Assembly (NCBI GenBank): GCA_902791865.1
Contig: CADAXK010000017.1
Span: forward strand, 1-64,000
DNA from: an uncultured Bacteroidia bacterium
Lineage (GTDB): Bacteria > Bacteroidota > Bacteroidia > Bacteroidales > ML635J-15
Direction of reading: 5' to 3'
DNA length: 64,000 nt
This document shows, in pieces, positions 27,494-36,082 of the stretch. Below the pieces are notes generated by a model. It made no database searches and had not been told where the DNA came from. It was given only the letters and a program-made list of their open reading frames with translations. A program made the translations under genes and the position numbers. The first letter of the stretch is position 1; every line of letters starts with the position of its first letter.

Positions 27494-29887
27494 TTAAAAT
27501 TTTGCTGATAATGATACTTCAAAGCGGCGCGGAGCGCAAATGTCGCCCGGACGACCACAATATACTTGATTCAAAAGGTTTTTCACATGGAAAGAAAGTT
27601 TTGTTTCCTTATATAACTTTACTCCTACATAAAAGTCTATATTCCAGAAATTTTGTTCGGCAGTTCTTATGCGGTAATCCCAGTAACCTGGCAGAATAAT
27701 TGAACTCAAAACTGCATAGTCGCCGATGACCTCTTCGGCAGGACGTTCGTCACAGAACAATCGGTCAACATTCTTAACTTTGCTCTTCCAAACTAGGTCA
27801 ATACCAACTTCAAACCATTTTGCTGTCAGGCTGACATCGGCTTTTACAGAATGTTTGTACCTGTATTTCAATGTTTTGTCATCGGTTGATGTTGACGGGT
27901 CAATGTCATCGGAAATGTATTTCGGATTGTTGTAAGTGTAACCAACCATTGCATTAAGTTCGCCCCAGTTGCCAAGTGGACCGGTAATTACACCCGAAAG
28001 GTCAACTCCAAATATGTCGGCATTTCCAACATTTGCACACTGGAATCCCATTTCGGGGTCGCCAACCTGACCAAGCTCGTATGGTTCGCCTGTAAGCGAA
28101 TTAAGCACGACAAAGCCGAATTCCATCATATTGTACATGCGCTGGAAATATATTGCTGCATCAGCAAAGCCTTTCCATTTGCCAAACTTGTAGCCCTGCT
28201 TTGCTCCTACTTCCACGCTCCAGCTTGTTTCGGGAGTAAGGTTTAGGTTCGGGAACACCTTCACTGCGCCAAGAGCCATTGAAATGTACTTTTCTGACAC
28301 GGCAGGGAACCTATAACCCTGTCCGAACGAAGCTCGCAGGAAAGTAGCCTCGGCAACCTGATAGTTGACACCTAGACGAGCAACCGGCTTAATCGGAATA
28401 TTGATGGTATCCTTGCCAAATTTAAGTTCAGTCTTGGTCATAGATGTATCGACCTTGAAATACTCGAAGCGGACACCAAGCGAGAACTTCAGCAATCCAT
28501 AACGGGCGTCACCTTGAACATAGGCGGCTATCTCGTTGCTATAGTGATTGCTGAACATATTGGATATTACCACCTGATAATTATCTACAGCACCTGCCGA
28601 AATCTTCCAGTGTTCCAGCGACTTCTGGTACTGATACTCTGCATACCAAACATCGCCTAGACTGTTCTTCATTGTATCTATGGCAACTTCGTTCAATGTA
28701 CGGAAGAAACGCGTACGCAAGCTGTGTCTGTCTTCGTTTTTAGGACAAATGTATTGTACAAAGGGGTCAACATTCACTCTGTATCCCTGAGTAGGAGCAG
28801 AAGAACCACCAAACATAGTATTCGAAACATACGGCATCGTATCAGATTGCCACATGAAGAAGTCGCTAATCTGGTTGAGCATGTAGTTTGCATTTACTCC
28901 TATCGAAAGACCGTCAACCTTTTTGAAGCGGTAACGGAGGTTTGTGTTCAGTCGTGCACGACGTTCATTTTCGGTATCGCGGAAACCTTCGTTTTTGTAG
29001 AAGTTTCCACCAAGCACAAAGTCGAAGTTACCAAACTGCTGACTATGCAGGAAACTAGCTCCATAATAAGCAGGATTCTGCTCGTTGCCCCACCATTTGA
29101 AACGCTCGTCGGCAGGATCGCCATAAACACCAAAGAAAGCATTTACCTTTGTCATCGGTTCCGATGTAGGATATGCAGTACGGATGTTAATTACACCGCC
29201 CAATGCTTGCGAACCGAACAATGCCGATGAAGCACCCTTCAGAACCTCAACCTGCGAAATGTTCTCGGTAGGAATGTAATTCCACTTTGCATCGCCTATG
29301 TCAGCTGACATGATTGGCATTTCATCAACAAGTATCATTACACGGCTACCAGCACCATAGCTCCAACCCGTGCAAGAGCGGATGCTAGGCTGATGGTTGT
29401 TTACATCAACGCCTGGAACCTTATTTAGCGAAGATTCAATATTATAGGTATTCTTATTCTCAATCGCCTGCGGTTTCAGAACTTCCATCGAAATGGTAAT
29501 GTCCTGCAACTTCTGTTCGTACTTACCAGCACTCACAACCACCTCATCGATGATTTCGGCATCCTGCGCAAGAACCACATTCTTTGTAACATCTGAGCCA
29601 GAAATCGTTACATCTTCGTGATGATTTTTGTAACCTATGTAATTATACTTTACTTTGTATGAACCTTCCGGAAGGGCAATCTCGTAGTTACCATCAAAAT
29701 CGGTACTTGTACCAGTCTTTATCTTTTCGTTGGTGCTTGTCACCATAACATTTACACCAAAGAGACCTTCTTTAGTAGCATCGTCTGTTACTTTTCCTTT
29801 AAGTTTCGCTGATTGCGAATATACATTTGCGCAAATTAGGACAGAGGTTAAAACTGTCAGTATACTTAACAATATATGCTTTACCAT
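27494..29887 (-). CDS. TonB-dependent outer-membrane receptor
   Basis: The 797-residue protein has a signal peptide and an N-terminal carboxypeptidase-regulatory-like domain (about 25-105, with GTSTDFDGNYEIALPEGSYKVKYNYIGY). A plug domain follows (PGVDVNNHQPSIRSCTGWSYGAG and VLKGASSALFGSQALGGVINI, about 165-240), then a 22-strand-type barrel ending in VSLSAKF. It imports an energy-dependent substrate such as a siderophore, haem, cobalamin or oligosaccharide. There is no SusD gene beside it, so it is not a standard polysaccharide locus. I chose ATG 29887, after a promoter element and before a good signal peptide. Confidence 0.92.
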   Translation of the reverse strand: MVKHILLSILTVLTSVLICANVYSQSAKLKGKVTDDATKEGLFGVNVMVTSTNEKIKTGTSTDFDGNYEIALPEGSYKVKYNYIGYKNHHEDVTISGSDVTKNVVLAQDAEIIDEVVVSAGKYEQKLQDITISMEVLKPQAIENKNTYNIESSLNKVPGVDVNNHQPSIRSCTGWSYGAGSRVMILVDEMPIMSADIGDAKWNYIPTENISQVEVLKGASSALFGSQALGGVINIRTAYPTSEPMTKVNAFFGVYGDPADERFKWWGNEQNPAYYGASFLHSQQFGNFDFVLGGNFYKNEGFRDTENERRARLNTNLRYRFKKVDGLSIGVNANYMLNQISDFFMWQSDTMPYVSNTMFGGSSAPTQGYRVNVDPFVQYICPKNEDRHSLRTRFFRTLNEVAIDTMKNSLGDVWYAEYQYQKSLEHWKISAGAVDNYQVVISNMFSNHYSNEIAAYVQGDARYGLLKFSLGVRFEYFKVDTSMTKTELKFGKDTINIPIKPVARLGVNYQVAEATFLRASFGQGYRFPAVSEKYISMALGAVKVFPNLNLTPETSWSVEVGAKQGYKFGKWKGFADAAIYFQRMYNMMEFGFVVLNSLTGEPYELGQVGDPEMGFQCANVGNADIFGVDLSGVITGPLGNWGELNAMVGYTYNNPKYISDDIDPSTSTDDKTLKYRYKHSVKADVSLTAKWFEVGIDLVWKSKVKNVDRLFCDERPAEEVIGDYAVLSSIILPGYWDYRIRTAEQNFWNIDFYVGVKLYKETKLSFHVKNLLNQVYCGRPGDICAPRRFEVSLSAKF

Positions 29888-29910
29888 ATATACACCTTTA
29901 AAACAGGGCA

Positions 29911-29918
29911 CAAAAGTA
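29911..29918 (-). promoter_or_regulatory. -7 promoter element for the TonB receptor operon
   Basis: The minus strand reads TACTTTTG, 24 bases before ATG 29887. Confidence 0.55.
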
Positions 29919-30131
29919 ATTTATTTTTTCCCTCTTAATTGTTTTGGACGCATATTTTACTCACAACCTATTGTTCAACATACAAAAAATCAGATACTTA
30001 CAATCGGTTTTCAAAACGATGATTTACACTAATTTTTAGAGTGTAACAAGCAGATTATATTTATTGTTATTGGATATATATAATATTATGCGATAAGCTG
30101 AGAATGGAAACAACAACTGGGAAACAGCATA

Positions 30132-30285
30132 GCCATAGAGCAGAAGACCAGTCCAGCAAAAGACCTGTCCAACAGAAGACCAGTCCAACAGAATACCAGT
30201 CTGTCTGCAAGGCTGCAAGCCTGTTAGCCTTCAAGCCTTTTAGCCTGTCAGACCGTTAGCCTTTTTGTCCGTTAGCCTTCAAAAT
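30132..30285. repeat. CCAGTCCAACAGAAGA repeat block, copy 1
   Basis: Three to four imperfect units of 15-16 bases (AGACCAGTCCAACAGA) are followed by a stretch of GTTAGCCTTCAAGCCTTTT-type sequence. A closely similar block at 31367-31470 lies on the other side of the lipoprotein gene. Confidence 0.75.
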
Positions 30286-30350
30286 TAGTCCAAATTATAT
30301 GTTTTATTAGTCCAAATGCAATATTATCTTTTTTCATATAAAATTATTCT

Positions 30351-30358
30351 TACATTTG
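30351..30358 (+). promoter_or_regulatory. -7 promoter element upstream of the lipoprotein gene
   Basis: TACATTTG matches TAnnTTTG. The next ATG is the 18-codon leader at 30381; the lipoprotein starts 138 bases downstream. Confidence 0.5.
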
Positions 30359-30380
30359 CTCCCAAAACAAAAAAAACATT

Positions 30381-30437
30381 ATGGCAACAAGCACAACACA
30401 ACGCAAAATAGGAATATATCTGTCCCCAATCCGCTAG
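30381..30437 (+). other. short open frame, possible leader peptide or gene remnant
   Basis: ATG opens 18 codons (MATSTTQRKIGIYLSPIR) ending at TAG. The stop lies within a hairpin made by GTCCCC at 30422-30427 and GGGGAC at 30437-30442. It could be a leader peptide or the 5' end of a gene lost to insertion of a small repeat. I cannot tell which. Confidence 0.3.
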
Positions 30438-30495
30438 GGGACGGTAAAGATGACTGCGGGAAAATGATAGAATAAAAACTTAAAACTTTAAAGAG

Positions 30496-31233
30496 ATGAA
30501 ACGTAATATTTTATTATCACTACTTATCGGGATGATGGTTGTGATAGTATTTGTAGGATGTCAGAAAGATAACAGATATGTTTACAAACCTAATGACGAA
30601 TTGTATGAATATTGTGCATTCGACAGTTCAAGTTATTGGATTTATGAAGATTCTGCAACGCACCAAATTGACAGCGTAATTGCAAGCAAAAAGATAGAAC
30701 AAGTAACAAAACAGACAACTATCAGTGGTGTCCGTTCCAACAAAGGACAGGTTTTGACATTCTCACAATGTTACAATATAGTAAATAACGGAGGTAATAA
30801 TAATAAAGAAGAATCAATTGAACCATGTGTGTATTTCCCAAAACTGTATTTATCTGATTATAATTTAGGGTTGAGTGAAAGTGAATTATATTACATAGTA
30901 CCTTCATCTTATCTTGAAACGAAAGTTAACACCTTAAACTGGTACTATATGAATATATCTACTCCATCTGAAATTGAGTACAATTACAACGACTATGTTG
31001 GTTATACATTTAGATATCCCGTACATTATGATAACATAATTATAAATAATCACTCATATCAAAATGTAAAAAGAATAGATTTTATCTTCAAACAGACAAA
31101 TGGGATGGTTGTTTGTTATTGGGCAAAAAATATTGGATTAGCAAGATGGGAATATCATGATTCGGATAGTACTGTACGAGTTAAGAATCTTATTAAATAT
31201 AATGTAGTTAATGTTCAAAATCAATATAAGTAA
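30496..31233 (+). CDS. lipoprotein of unknown function
   Basis: The 245-residue protein has a lipoprotein signal peptide (hydrophobic 5-20, then FVGC with the acylated Cys at about 22). The mature part is rich in Tyr, Asn and Ser and has no motif I recognise; YWIYEDSATHQIDSV and a late GMVVCYWAKNIGLARWEY stretch suggest a beta-rich fold. It would be attached to the outer membrane. The DNA is AT-rich compared with parC beyond it and the gene sits between two copies of the same repeat block, so it looks like acquired material. Confidence 0.65.
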   Translation: MKRNILLSLLIGMMVVIVFVGCQKDNRYVYKPNDELYEYCAFDSSSYWIYEDSATHQIDSVIASKKIEQVTKQTTISGVRSNKGQVLTFSQCYNIVNNGGNNNKEESIEPCVYFPKLYLSDYNLGLSESELYYIVPSSYLETKVNTLNWYYMNISTPSEIEYNYNDYVGYTFRYPVHYDNIIINNHSYQNVKRIDFIFKQTNGMVVCYWAKNIGLARWEYHDSDSTVRVKNLIKYNVVNVQNQYK

Positions 31234-31234
31234 T

Positions 31235-31363
31235 ATGAAGAGGTATTTGTTAATTTTTATGTGTATTGCTGTACCATTTTTTGTATATTCACAAAATGAC
31301 ACATTGTTATTCCCCGTCCTTCGGGATTTGCAATCCCGAAGGCTCGAACATAAGGATTTGTAA
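31235..31363 (+). pseudogene. secreted-protein gene truncated by a REP-like element
   Basis: Starting one base after the lipoprotein stop codon, an ATG opens 42 codons: a clear signal peptide (MKRYLLIFMCIAVPFFVYSQ) and about six more residues. The frame then runs into the family B REP palindrome at 31318, which encodes the rest and stops at 31361. A secreted protein of only about 20 mature residues is unlikely, so I read it as a gene cut short by repeat insertion, with its 3' part lost. Confidence 0.65.
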
Positions 31364-31366
31364 TCC
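31318..31366. repeat. REP-like repeat, family B, copy 2
   Basis: CCTTCGGGAT pairs with ATCCCGAAGG around TTGCA, followed by a second hairpin ATAAGGATTTGTAATCC. It matches copy 1 at 4836-4885 in both hairpins and their order. Confidence 0.75.
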
Positions 31367-31470
31367 AGTCTAACAGAAGGCTAGTCCAACGGAAGACCAG
31401 TCCAACAGAAGACTAGTCTGTCTGCTAGCCTGTCAGACCGTTAGCCTTTTAGACTTCAAGCCTTTTCGCC
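31367..31470. repeat. CCAGTCCAACAGAAGA repeat block, copy 2
   Basis: AGTCTAACAGAAGGCTAGTCC and later units match the block at 30132-30285, including the trailing CTAGCCTGTCAGACCGTTAG segment. It abuts the 3' end of parC. Confidence 0.75.
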
Positions 31471-31471
31471 A

Positions 31472-34099
31472 TTAGAACAGACTCATCTGCGTTCCGCTAT
31501 CCGGAATAAATTCGTCGTCGGAAGTTGGAGTTTCCTCTGCCTGCGGTTCTTCCTCTGGCTCCTCATCCTCGGGCTTTACGAGCGGTTCTATAAAGCAGAT
31601 TTCCTTTACAGCGTAGGTTGTGAGGCGCTTGCCACGGGCTGTGATGCCCTTTACGCTTATAAATTCTTCTGCATCAATAATTTCAGGCTCACGCTTTTCG
31701 TCCTTGCCGCCAAAGGTTATCTTAAGCTGCGGATGCTTGTCCTCGCTTACTGCTAGCATATACGAACCTTCGTATTCCGAAACAAACGACTGCGGTTTGG
31801 TCATTTCCTGCACATTGAAACGCTTCAAATAATAGAAGTTCTGCTCGGCATCGAAATGAACGGCTGTGAAAACCTTGTCGGCCTTGTACTTCTCGATTAT
31901 GAGAATGTCGTCGTTGTAATGGTTCGAGAGGTCGAAGTTGGTGAAAATGCAGTCGCCAGCATTGGTGACAACGAGAATCTTGTCGGTTCCAGAAAATTCG
32001 CCCAAGTACTGTCCGCGTCCGTCAACATTGAGGCGCAAAACATCCTTGTCGAACCATATCTTGCGTCCGCCAAGCGTCGAAACGCCTTCCTCCTTCTGCG
32101 TAATCTTGTGTATTTCGGTACGGGCGAAAATATTACCCTGCGCATCGCGGTTCTTTATTGCAATATCCTTGAAATCAACATCAAAGGTGAGTTTTCTCAA
32201 TTTCGGCTTCGGCTTCAGCTTGCACGAGATAACCTCGGCTTCACCATTTGGATTAGCCTTGAAGTACAGCAATTTAGAACCGGGTGTCCCCTTGGTCATA
32301 TCGTATTCCTTGTCGCGGATGACATTGGTAATTGCAAAACGCTTGATGTACGAAGTTGCCGACTTTCCATCGCGGTAAACCACATTGTAGATGGTGCGCT
32401 TGTCGTTCTTGCGGTACACTGCCACATATATTATGCCCTTGCCGAAGAATGCCTTGTCGGTCACCTTTGAAACTTGATATTTTCCATCCTCGTGAATGAC
32501 AATGATGTCGTCGATGTCGGAGCAGTCGCATACATATTCGTCCTTCTTCAAGCCATAACCAACGAAGCCTTCTTCCCTGTTTATGTAGAGTTTTTCGTTT
32601 GCAACGGCTACCTCGCCGGCATCAATCGAATCGAAGTTGCGGATTTCGGTCTTGCGCTCGCGACCTTCGCCGTACTTTTCCTTGATGTGCTGATAGTAAT
32701 TAATGGTATAGTCAACAATATGGTCGAGGTCGTTCTGTACGGCCTTTATCTGTTCCTGTATTGCTATCAAATCCTCGTCGGCCTTCTCGATGTTAAAGCG
32801 GAGAATGCGTTTCATCTTTATTTCGAGCAACTTCAGAATGTCTTCGGCTGTGACCTCACGCATAAGTTTCAGCTTGTGCGCAATAATCTTGGAATGTATG
32901 AACTCGACAGCTTCATCGTTGGAACCAGCATTTTCGTAAGCCTTTTCCTTGTAGATGCGCTTTTCGATGAACCATTTTTCGAGCGACTGGTAATGCCATT
33001 GCTCCTCGAGTTCGCTCTTCTTGATTTTCAGTTCCTGACGGAGCAGTTCCAAGGTGTTGCGCACCGATGCTTCCAAAATTTCGGTAACCGAAGCAAAGCG
33101 CGGCTTGTCCTCCTCGATTACGCAGGCATTGGGAGAAATGGAAACCTGACAGTTGGTAAATGCGTACAATGCATCGATTGTAACATCGGCAGAAACGCCA
33201 GGCTGAAGTTCTATCAGAATTTCGGCATTTTCGGCGGTGTTGTCGTCAACTTTCCTGATTTTTATCTTGTTCTTCTCGTTGGCTTTCAGTATGGTGTCGA
33301 TGATTCCGCTGGTTGTCTGTCCGTATGGTATTTCCTTTATTGCCAACGTTTTCTTGTCTACCTTCTCGATTTTTGCACGGATGAGCAGTTTTCCACCGCG
33401 CTGACCGTCGTTGTAGCGGCTCACATCGATAAGACCGCCGGTCGGGAAGTCGGGATAAAGCTGCACTGGCTCGTCCCTGAGCACTGCGATACAGCCGTCG
33501 AGCAGTTCGTTGAAGTTGTGCGGAAGAACTATAGAGTTGAGACCTACGGCAATACCTTCTACGCCCTGAGCAAGCAGAAGCGGGAACTTTATAGGCAGGT
33601 TTATAGGCTCCTGCTTACGACCGTCGTACGAATCCTTCCAGAAGGTGGTCTTGTTGTTGAAAGCCACCTCGAGGGCGAACTTCGAAAGGCGGGCCTCGAT
33701 GTAACGGGGTGCTGCTGCACTGTCGCCTGTGAGTATGTTACCCCAGTTACCCTGAGTTTCGATGAGCAAGTCCTTCTGTCCCATCTGCACCAAAGCTCCA
33801 CCGATTGCAGCGTCGCCGTGCGGGTGGTACTGCATTGTCTGACCGACAATGTTTGCCACCTTGTTGAAACGGCCGTCGTCTATCTGCTTCATTGCGTGAA
33901 GGATACGACGCTGTACGGGCTTCAGACCGTCGTAGATATGCGGCACTGCGCGTTCGAGGATTACATACGAAGCATAGTCCAGAAACCAGTTCTGGAACAT
34001 ATTCTTCATACGGGTAATGGTGACTCCTGTTTCGGGATTCTGTTCAACCTCGATAACATCGGTTTCGTCCTGCGGTATATTCTTGTTTTCGTCGTCCAT
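31472..34099 (-). CDS. parC: DNA topoisomerase IV subunit A (GyrA/ParC family)
   Basis: The 875-residue protein is the breakage-reunion subunit of a type IIA topoisomerase. The catalytic Tyr lies in AAPRYIEARLSK (about residue 132), and HPHGDAAIGGALVQM (about 92-106) is the family's DNA-gate motif. A long coiled coil (about 345-480) and a C-terminal beta-pinwheel region follow, ending in an acidic tail. It decatenates daughter chromosomes together with ParE. The partner gene is immediately upstream, 12 bases away, which fits the Bacteroidetes parE-parC operon. Confidence 0.93.
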   Translation of the reverse strand: MDDENKNIPQDETDVIEVEQNPETGVTITRMKNMFQNWFLDYASYVILERAVPHIYDGLKPVQRRILHAMKQIDDGRFNKVANIVGQTMQYHPHGDAAIGGALVQMGQKDLLIETQGNWGNILTGDSAAAPRYIEARLSKFALEVAFNNKTTFWKDSYDGRKQEPINLPIKFPLLLAQGVEGIAVGLNSIVLPHNFNELLDGCIAVLRDEPVQLYPDFPTGGLIDVSRYNDGQRGGKLLIRAKIEKVDKKTLAIKEIPYGQTTSGIIDTILKANEKNKIKIRKVDDNTAENAEILIELQPGVSADVTIDALYAFTNCQVSISPNACVIEEDKPRFASVTEILEASVRNTLELLRQELKIKKSELEEQWHYQSLEKWFIEKRIYKEKAYENAGSNDEAVEFIHSKIIAHKLKLMREVTAEDILKLLEIKMKRILRFNIEKADEDLIAIQEQIKAVQNDLDHIVDYTINYYQHIKEKYGEGRERKTEIRNFDSIDAGEVAVANEKLYINREEGFVGYGLKKDEYVCDCSDIDDIIVIHEDGKYQVSKVTDKAFFGKGIIYVAVYRKNDKRTIYNVVYRDGKSATSYIKRFAITNVIRDKEYDMTKGTPGSKLLYFKANPNGEAEVISCKLKPKPKLRKLTFDVDFKDIAIKNRDAQGNIFARTEIHKITQKEEGVSTLGGRKIWFDKDVLRLNVDGRGQYLGEFSGTDKILVVTNAGDCIFTNFDLSNHYNDDILIIEKYKADKVFTAVHFDAEQNFYYLKRFNVQEMTKPQSFVSEYEGSYMLAVSEDKHPQLKITFGGKDEKREPEIIDAEEFISVKGITARGKRLTTYAVKEICFIEPLVKPEDEEPEEEPQAEETPTSDDEFIPDSGTQMSLF

Positions 34100-34111
34100 A
34101 GTTTCTGATTT

Positions 34112-36016
34112 TTAGTCTTCTTCCATCCTTAGGTTCTCGATAATGAAGTTCTGTCGCTCCTGAGTGTTATTGCCCATAAAATATTCGAGCAGAGCCTTTA
34201 TGTTGTCGTCCTTCGACAGGGTTACGGGCGAAAGCTTCATATCGGGACCGATGAAGTTCTTGAATTCCTGCCAGTTGATTTCACCGAGACCTTTGAATCG
34301 AGTAGTTTCCGAATTCTTGATTTTCTTCTGTGCCTCATCGCGTTCCGACTCGGTGTAGCAATACCTTGTCTCCTGCTTGTTGCGCACGCGGAAGAGCGGT
34401 GTTTCGAGGATAAAAAGATGATCATTCTTTACAACTTCAGGAAAGAATTGCAAGAAGAACGTTATCAGCAGCAGTCGGATGTGCATACCATCAACATCGG
34501 CATCGGTAGCAATTACTATATTTTTGTACCGGATATTTTCAATGCCTTCTTCAATATTAAGGGCGGCCTGCAAAAGATTGAACTCATCGTTTTCGTAAAC
34601 AACCTTCTTGGTCTTTCCATAGGAGTTGAGCGGCTTACCGCGTAAACTGAACACCGCCTGAGTGGTAACGTCACGGCTCTTGGTGATTGAACCGCTTGCC
34701 GAATCACCCTCGGTGATGAATATTGTACTCTCGTCGCGACGAGGATTGTTGCTGTTGTAGTGGATGCGACAATCGCGAAGTTTTTCGTTGTGCAAGCTGA
34801 CTTTCTTAGCTTTTTCGCGAGCAAGTTTCTGCACGCCCGACATTGCCTTGCGTTCCTTCTCGGATGACTGGATTTTCTCGAGCATTCTGTCGGAAATATC
34901 CTTGTTCTTGTGCAGATAGTTGTCAACCTCGCGCTTAATGAAGTCGCCGATGAACTTGTTGACGCTAACGCCCGACAGCGGATAAGTATTGCCATCTCCG
35001 TCCTTCTCGGGTGCCATGTTTGTAGAGCCGAGCTTGATTTTTGTCTGGCTTTCGAAGGTAGGTTCAATGACATTTATTGCAATGGCAGCCACGATTCCGC
35101 TACGTATATCCTGCGGCTCGAAGTTCTTACCATAGTATTCCTTGATAGTGCGGGCAATGTGTTCCTTGAATGAGCTCTGATGAGTACCGCCCTGCGAGGT
35201 GTATTGTCCGTTTACAAACGAATAATATTCCTCGCCATATTGGTCGCTATGCGTAAATGCAATTTCAATATCATCAGCTTTAAGATGAATGATTGGATAA
35301 AGAGGTTCGGAAGTTATGCGATCTGTTAACAAATCGAGCAAGCCATTTTTTGAGATGAATTTTTGCCCATTATAATTGATTGTTAACCCCGTATTTAAAT
35401 ATGAATAGTTACGAATAATCTGTTCAATAAAATCATCACGGAAAACGTAATTTTCAAAAATACCTTTGCTTTTATCTGGTTCAAATTCAATGTACGTTCC
35501 GCGTTGTTGATTTTCAGTATCGTCAATAATTCCAGAATCAGAAACCAAAATACCTTGTTTATAATCTAATCGACGAGTTTTTCCGTCACGCCAAGACTGA
35601 ATGGAGAACTTCCAAGACAAAAAGTTTACTGCTTTAAGACCAACACCATTCAATCCAACAGATTTTTTAAATGCTTTTGAATCGTATTTTGCTCCGGAAT
35701 TTAATTTAGAAGTTGCAATAATCATTACATCGTGGCCATCTTTATTAAAACCTTGCGGAATTCCACGACCAAAATCTCTTACCGTAACTTTACCATCCTT
35801 CACCGTAATGTTGATATTTTTTCCTTCGCCCATACGGAATTCGTCAATAGAATTATCAAGCGCTTCTTTAATAAGCACATAAATTCCGTCGTCGCTATGT
35901 GTGCCATCGCCAAGTTTTCCGATATACATTCCCGGACGTAAGCGCACATGATCACGATCTTCGAGGGTGCGAATGTTGTCGTCGGTGTAGTTGCTTATGT
36001 TGTTGTTTTCTGCCAT
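34112..36016 (-). CDS. parE: DNA topoisomerase IV subunit B (GyrB/ParE family)
   Basis: The 634-residue ATPase subunit shows the GHKL fold: [11 protein letters not shown] (about 49-59) with the catalytic Glu and Mg-binding Asn, GRGIPQG (about 79-85), and the TOPRIM motif [12 protein letters not shown] with the downstream [12 protein letters not shown]. It pairs with ParC. The minus-strand -7 element TATTTTTG is at 36038-36045. The 5' third of the gene (35200-35950) is visibly more AT-rich than the 3' part, which could reflect intragenic recombination with a divergent allele. Confidence 0.93.
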   Translation of the reverse strand: MAENNNISNYTDDNIRTLEDRDHVRLRPGMYIGKLGDGTHSDDGIYVLIKEALDNSIDEFRMGEGKNINITVKDGKVTVRDFGRGIPQGFNKDGHDVMIIATSKLNSGAKYDSKAFKKSVGLNGVGLKAVNFLSWKFSIQSWRDGKTRRLDYKQGILVSDSGIIDDTENQQRGTYIEFEPDKSKGIFENYVFRDDFIEQIIRNYSYLNTGLTINYNGQKFISKNGLLDLLTDRITSEPLYPIIHLKADDIEIAFTHSDQYGEEYYSFVNGQYTSQGGTHQSSFKEHIARTIKEYYGKNFEPQDIRSGIVAAIAINVIEPTFESQTKIKLGSTNMAPEKDGDGNTYPLSGVSVNKFIGDFIKREVDNYLHKNKDISDRMLEKIQSSEKERKAMSGVQKLAREKAKKVSLHNEKLRDCRIHYNSNNPRRDESTIFITEGDSASGSITKSRDVTTQAVFSLRGKPLNSYGKTKKVVYENDEFNLLQAALNIEEGIENIRYKNIVIATDADVDGMHIRLLLITFFLQFFPEVVKNDHLFILETPLFRVRNKQETRYCYTESERDEAQKKIKNSETTRFKGLGEINWQEFKNFIGPDMKLSPVTLSKDDNIKALLEYFMGNNTQERQNFIIENLRMEED

Positions 36017-36037
36017 TGAACAAAATTTTTGCCTTGC

Positions 36038-36045
36038 AAAAATAC
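36038..36045 (-). promoter_or_regulatory. -7 promoter element for parE-parC
   Basis: The minus strand reads TATTTTTG, 21 bases before the parE ATG. Confidence 0.5.
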
Positions 36046-36082
36046 AACACCGCTACGCCAAAATCTGACCTATACCTTATTT

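Larger units (their letters stand above)
29919..30495. other. intergenic region with repeat block, promoter and short leader
   Basis: The 577 bases hold no full gene. A tandem-like block based on CCAGTCCAACAGAAGA runs from 30132 to 30285. A promoter element TACATTTG is at 30351-30358, and an 18-codon open frame at 30381-30437 ends inside a small hairpin. Confidence 0.55.

Noticed and set aside
29919..30350. cobalamin or other riboswitch upstream of the TonB receptor
   Set aside because: The promoter element is only about 24 bases before the ATG, so there is no room for a leader riboswitch. No conserved box was seen.
32474..34108. 544-codon open frame antisense to parC
   Set aside because: It is a shadow of the strongly biased codon use in parC. 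parC has full family motifs and the antisense product has none.
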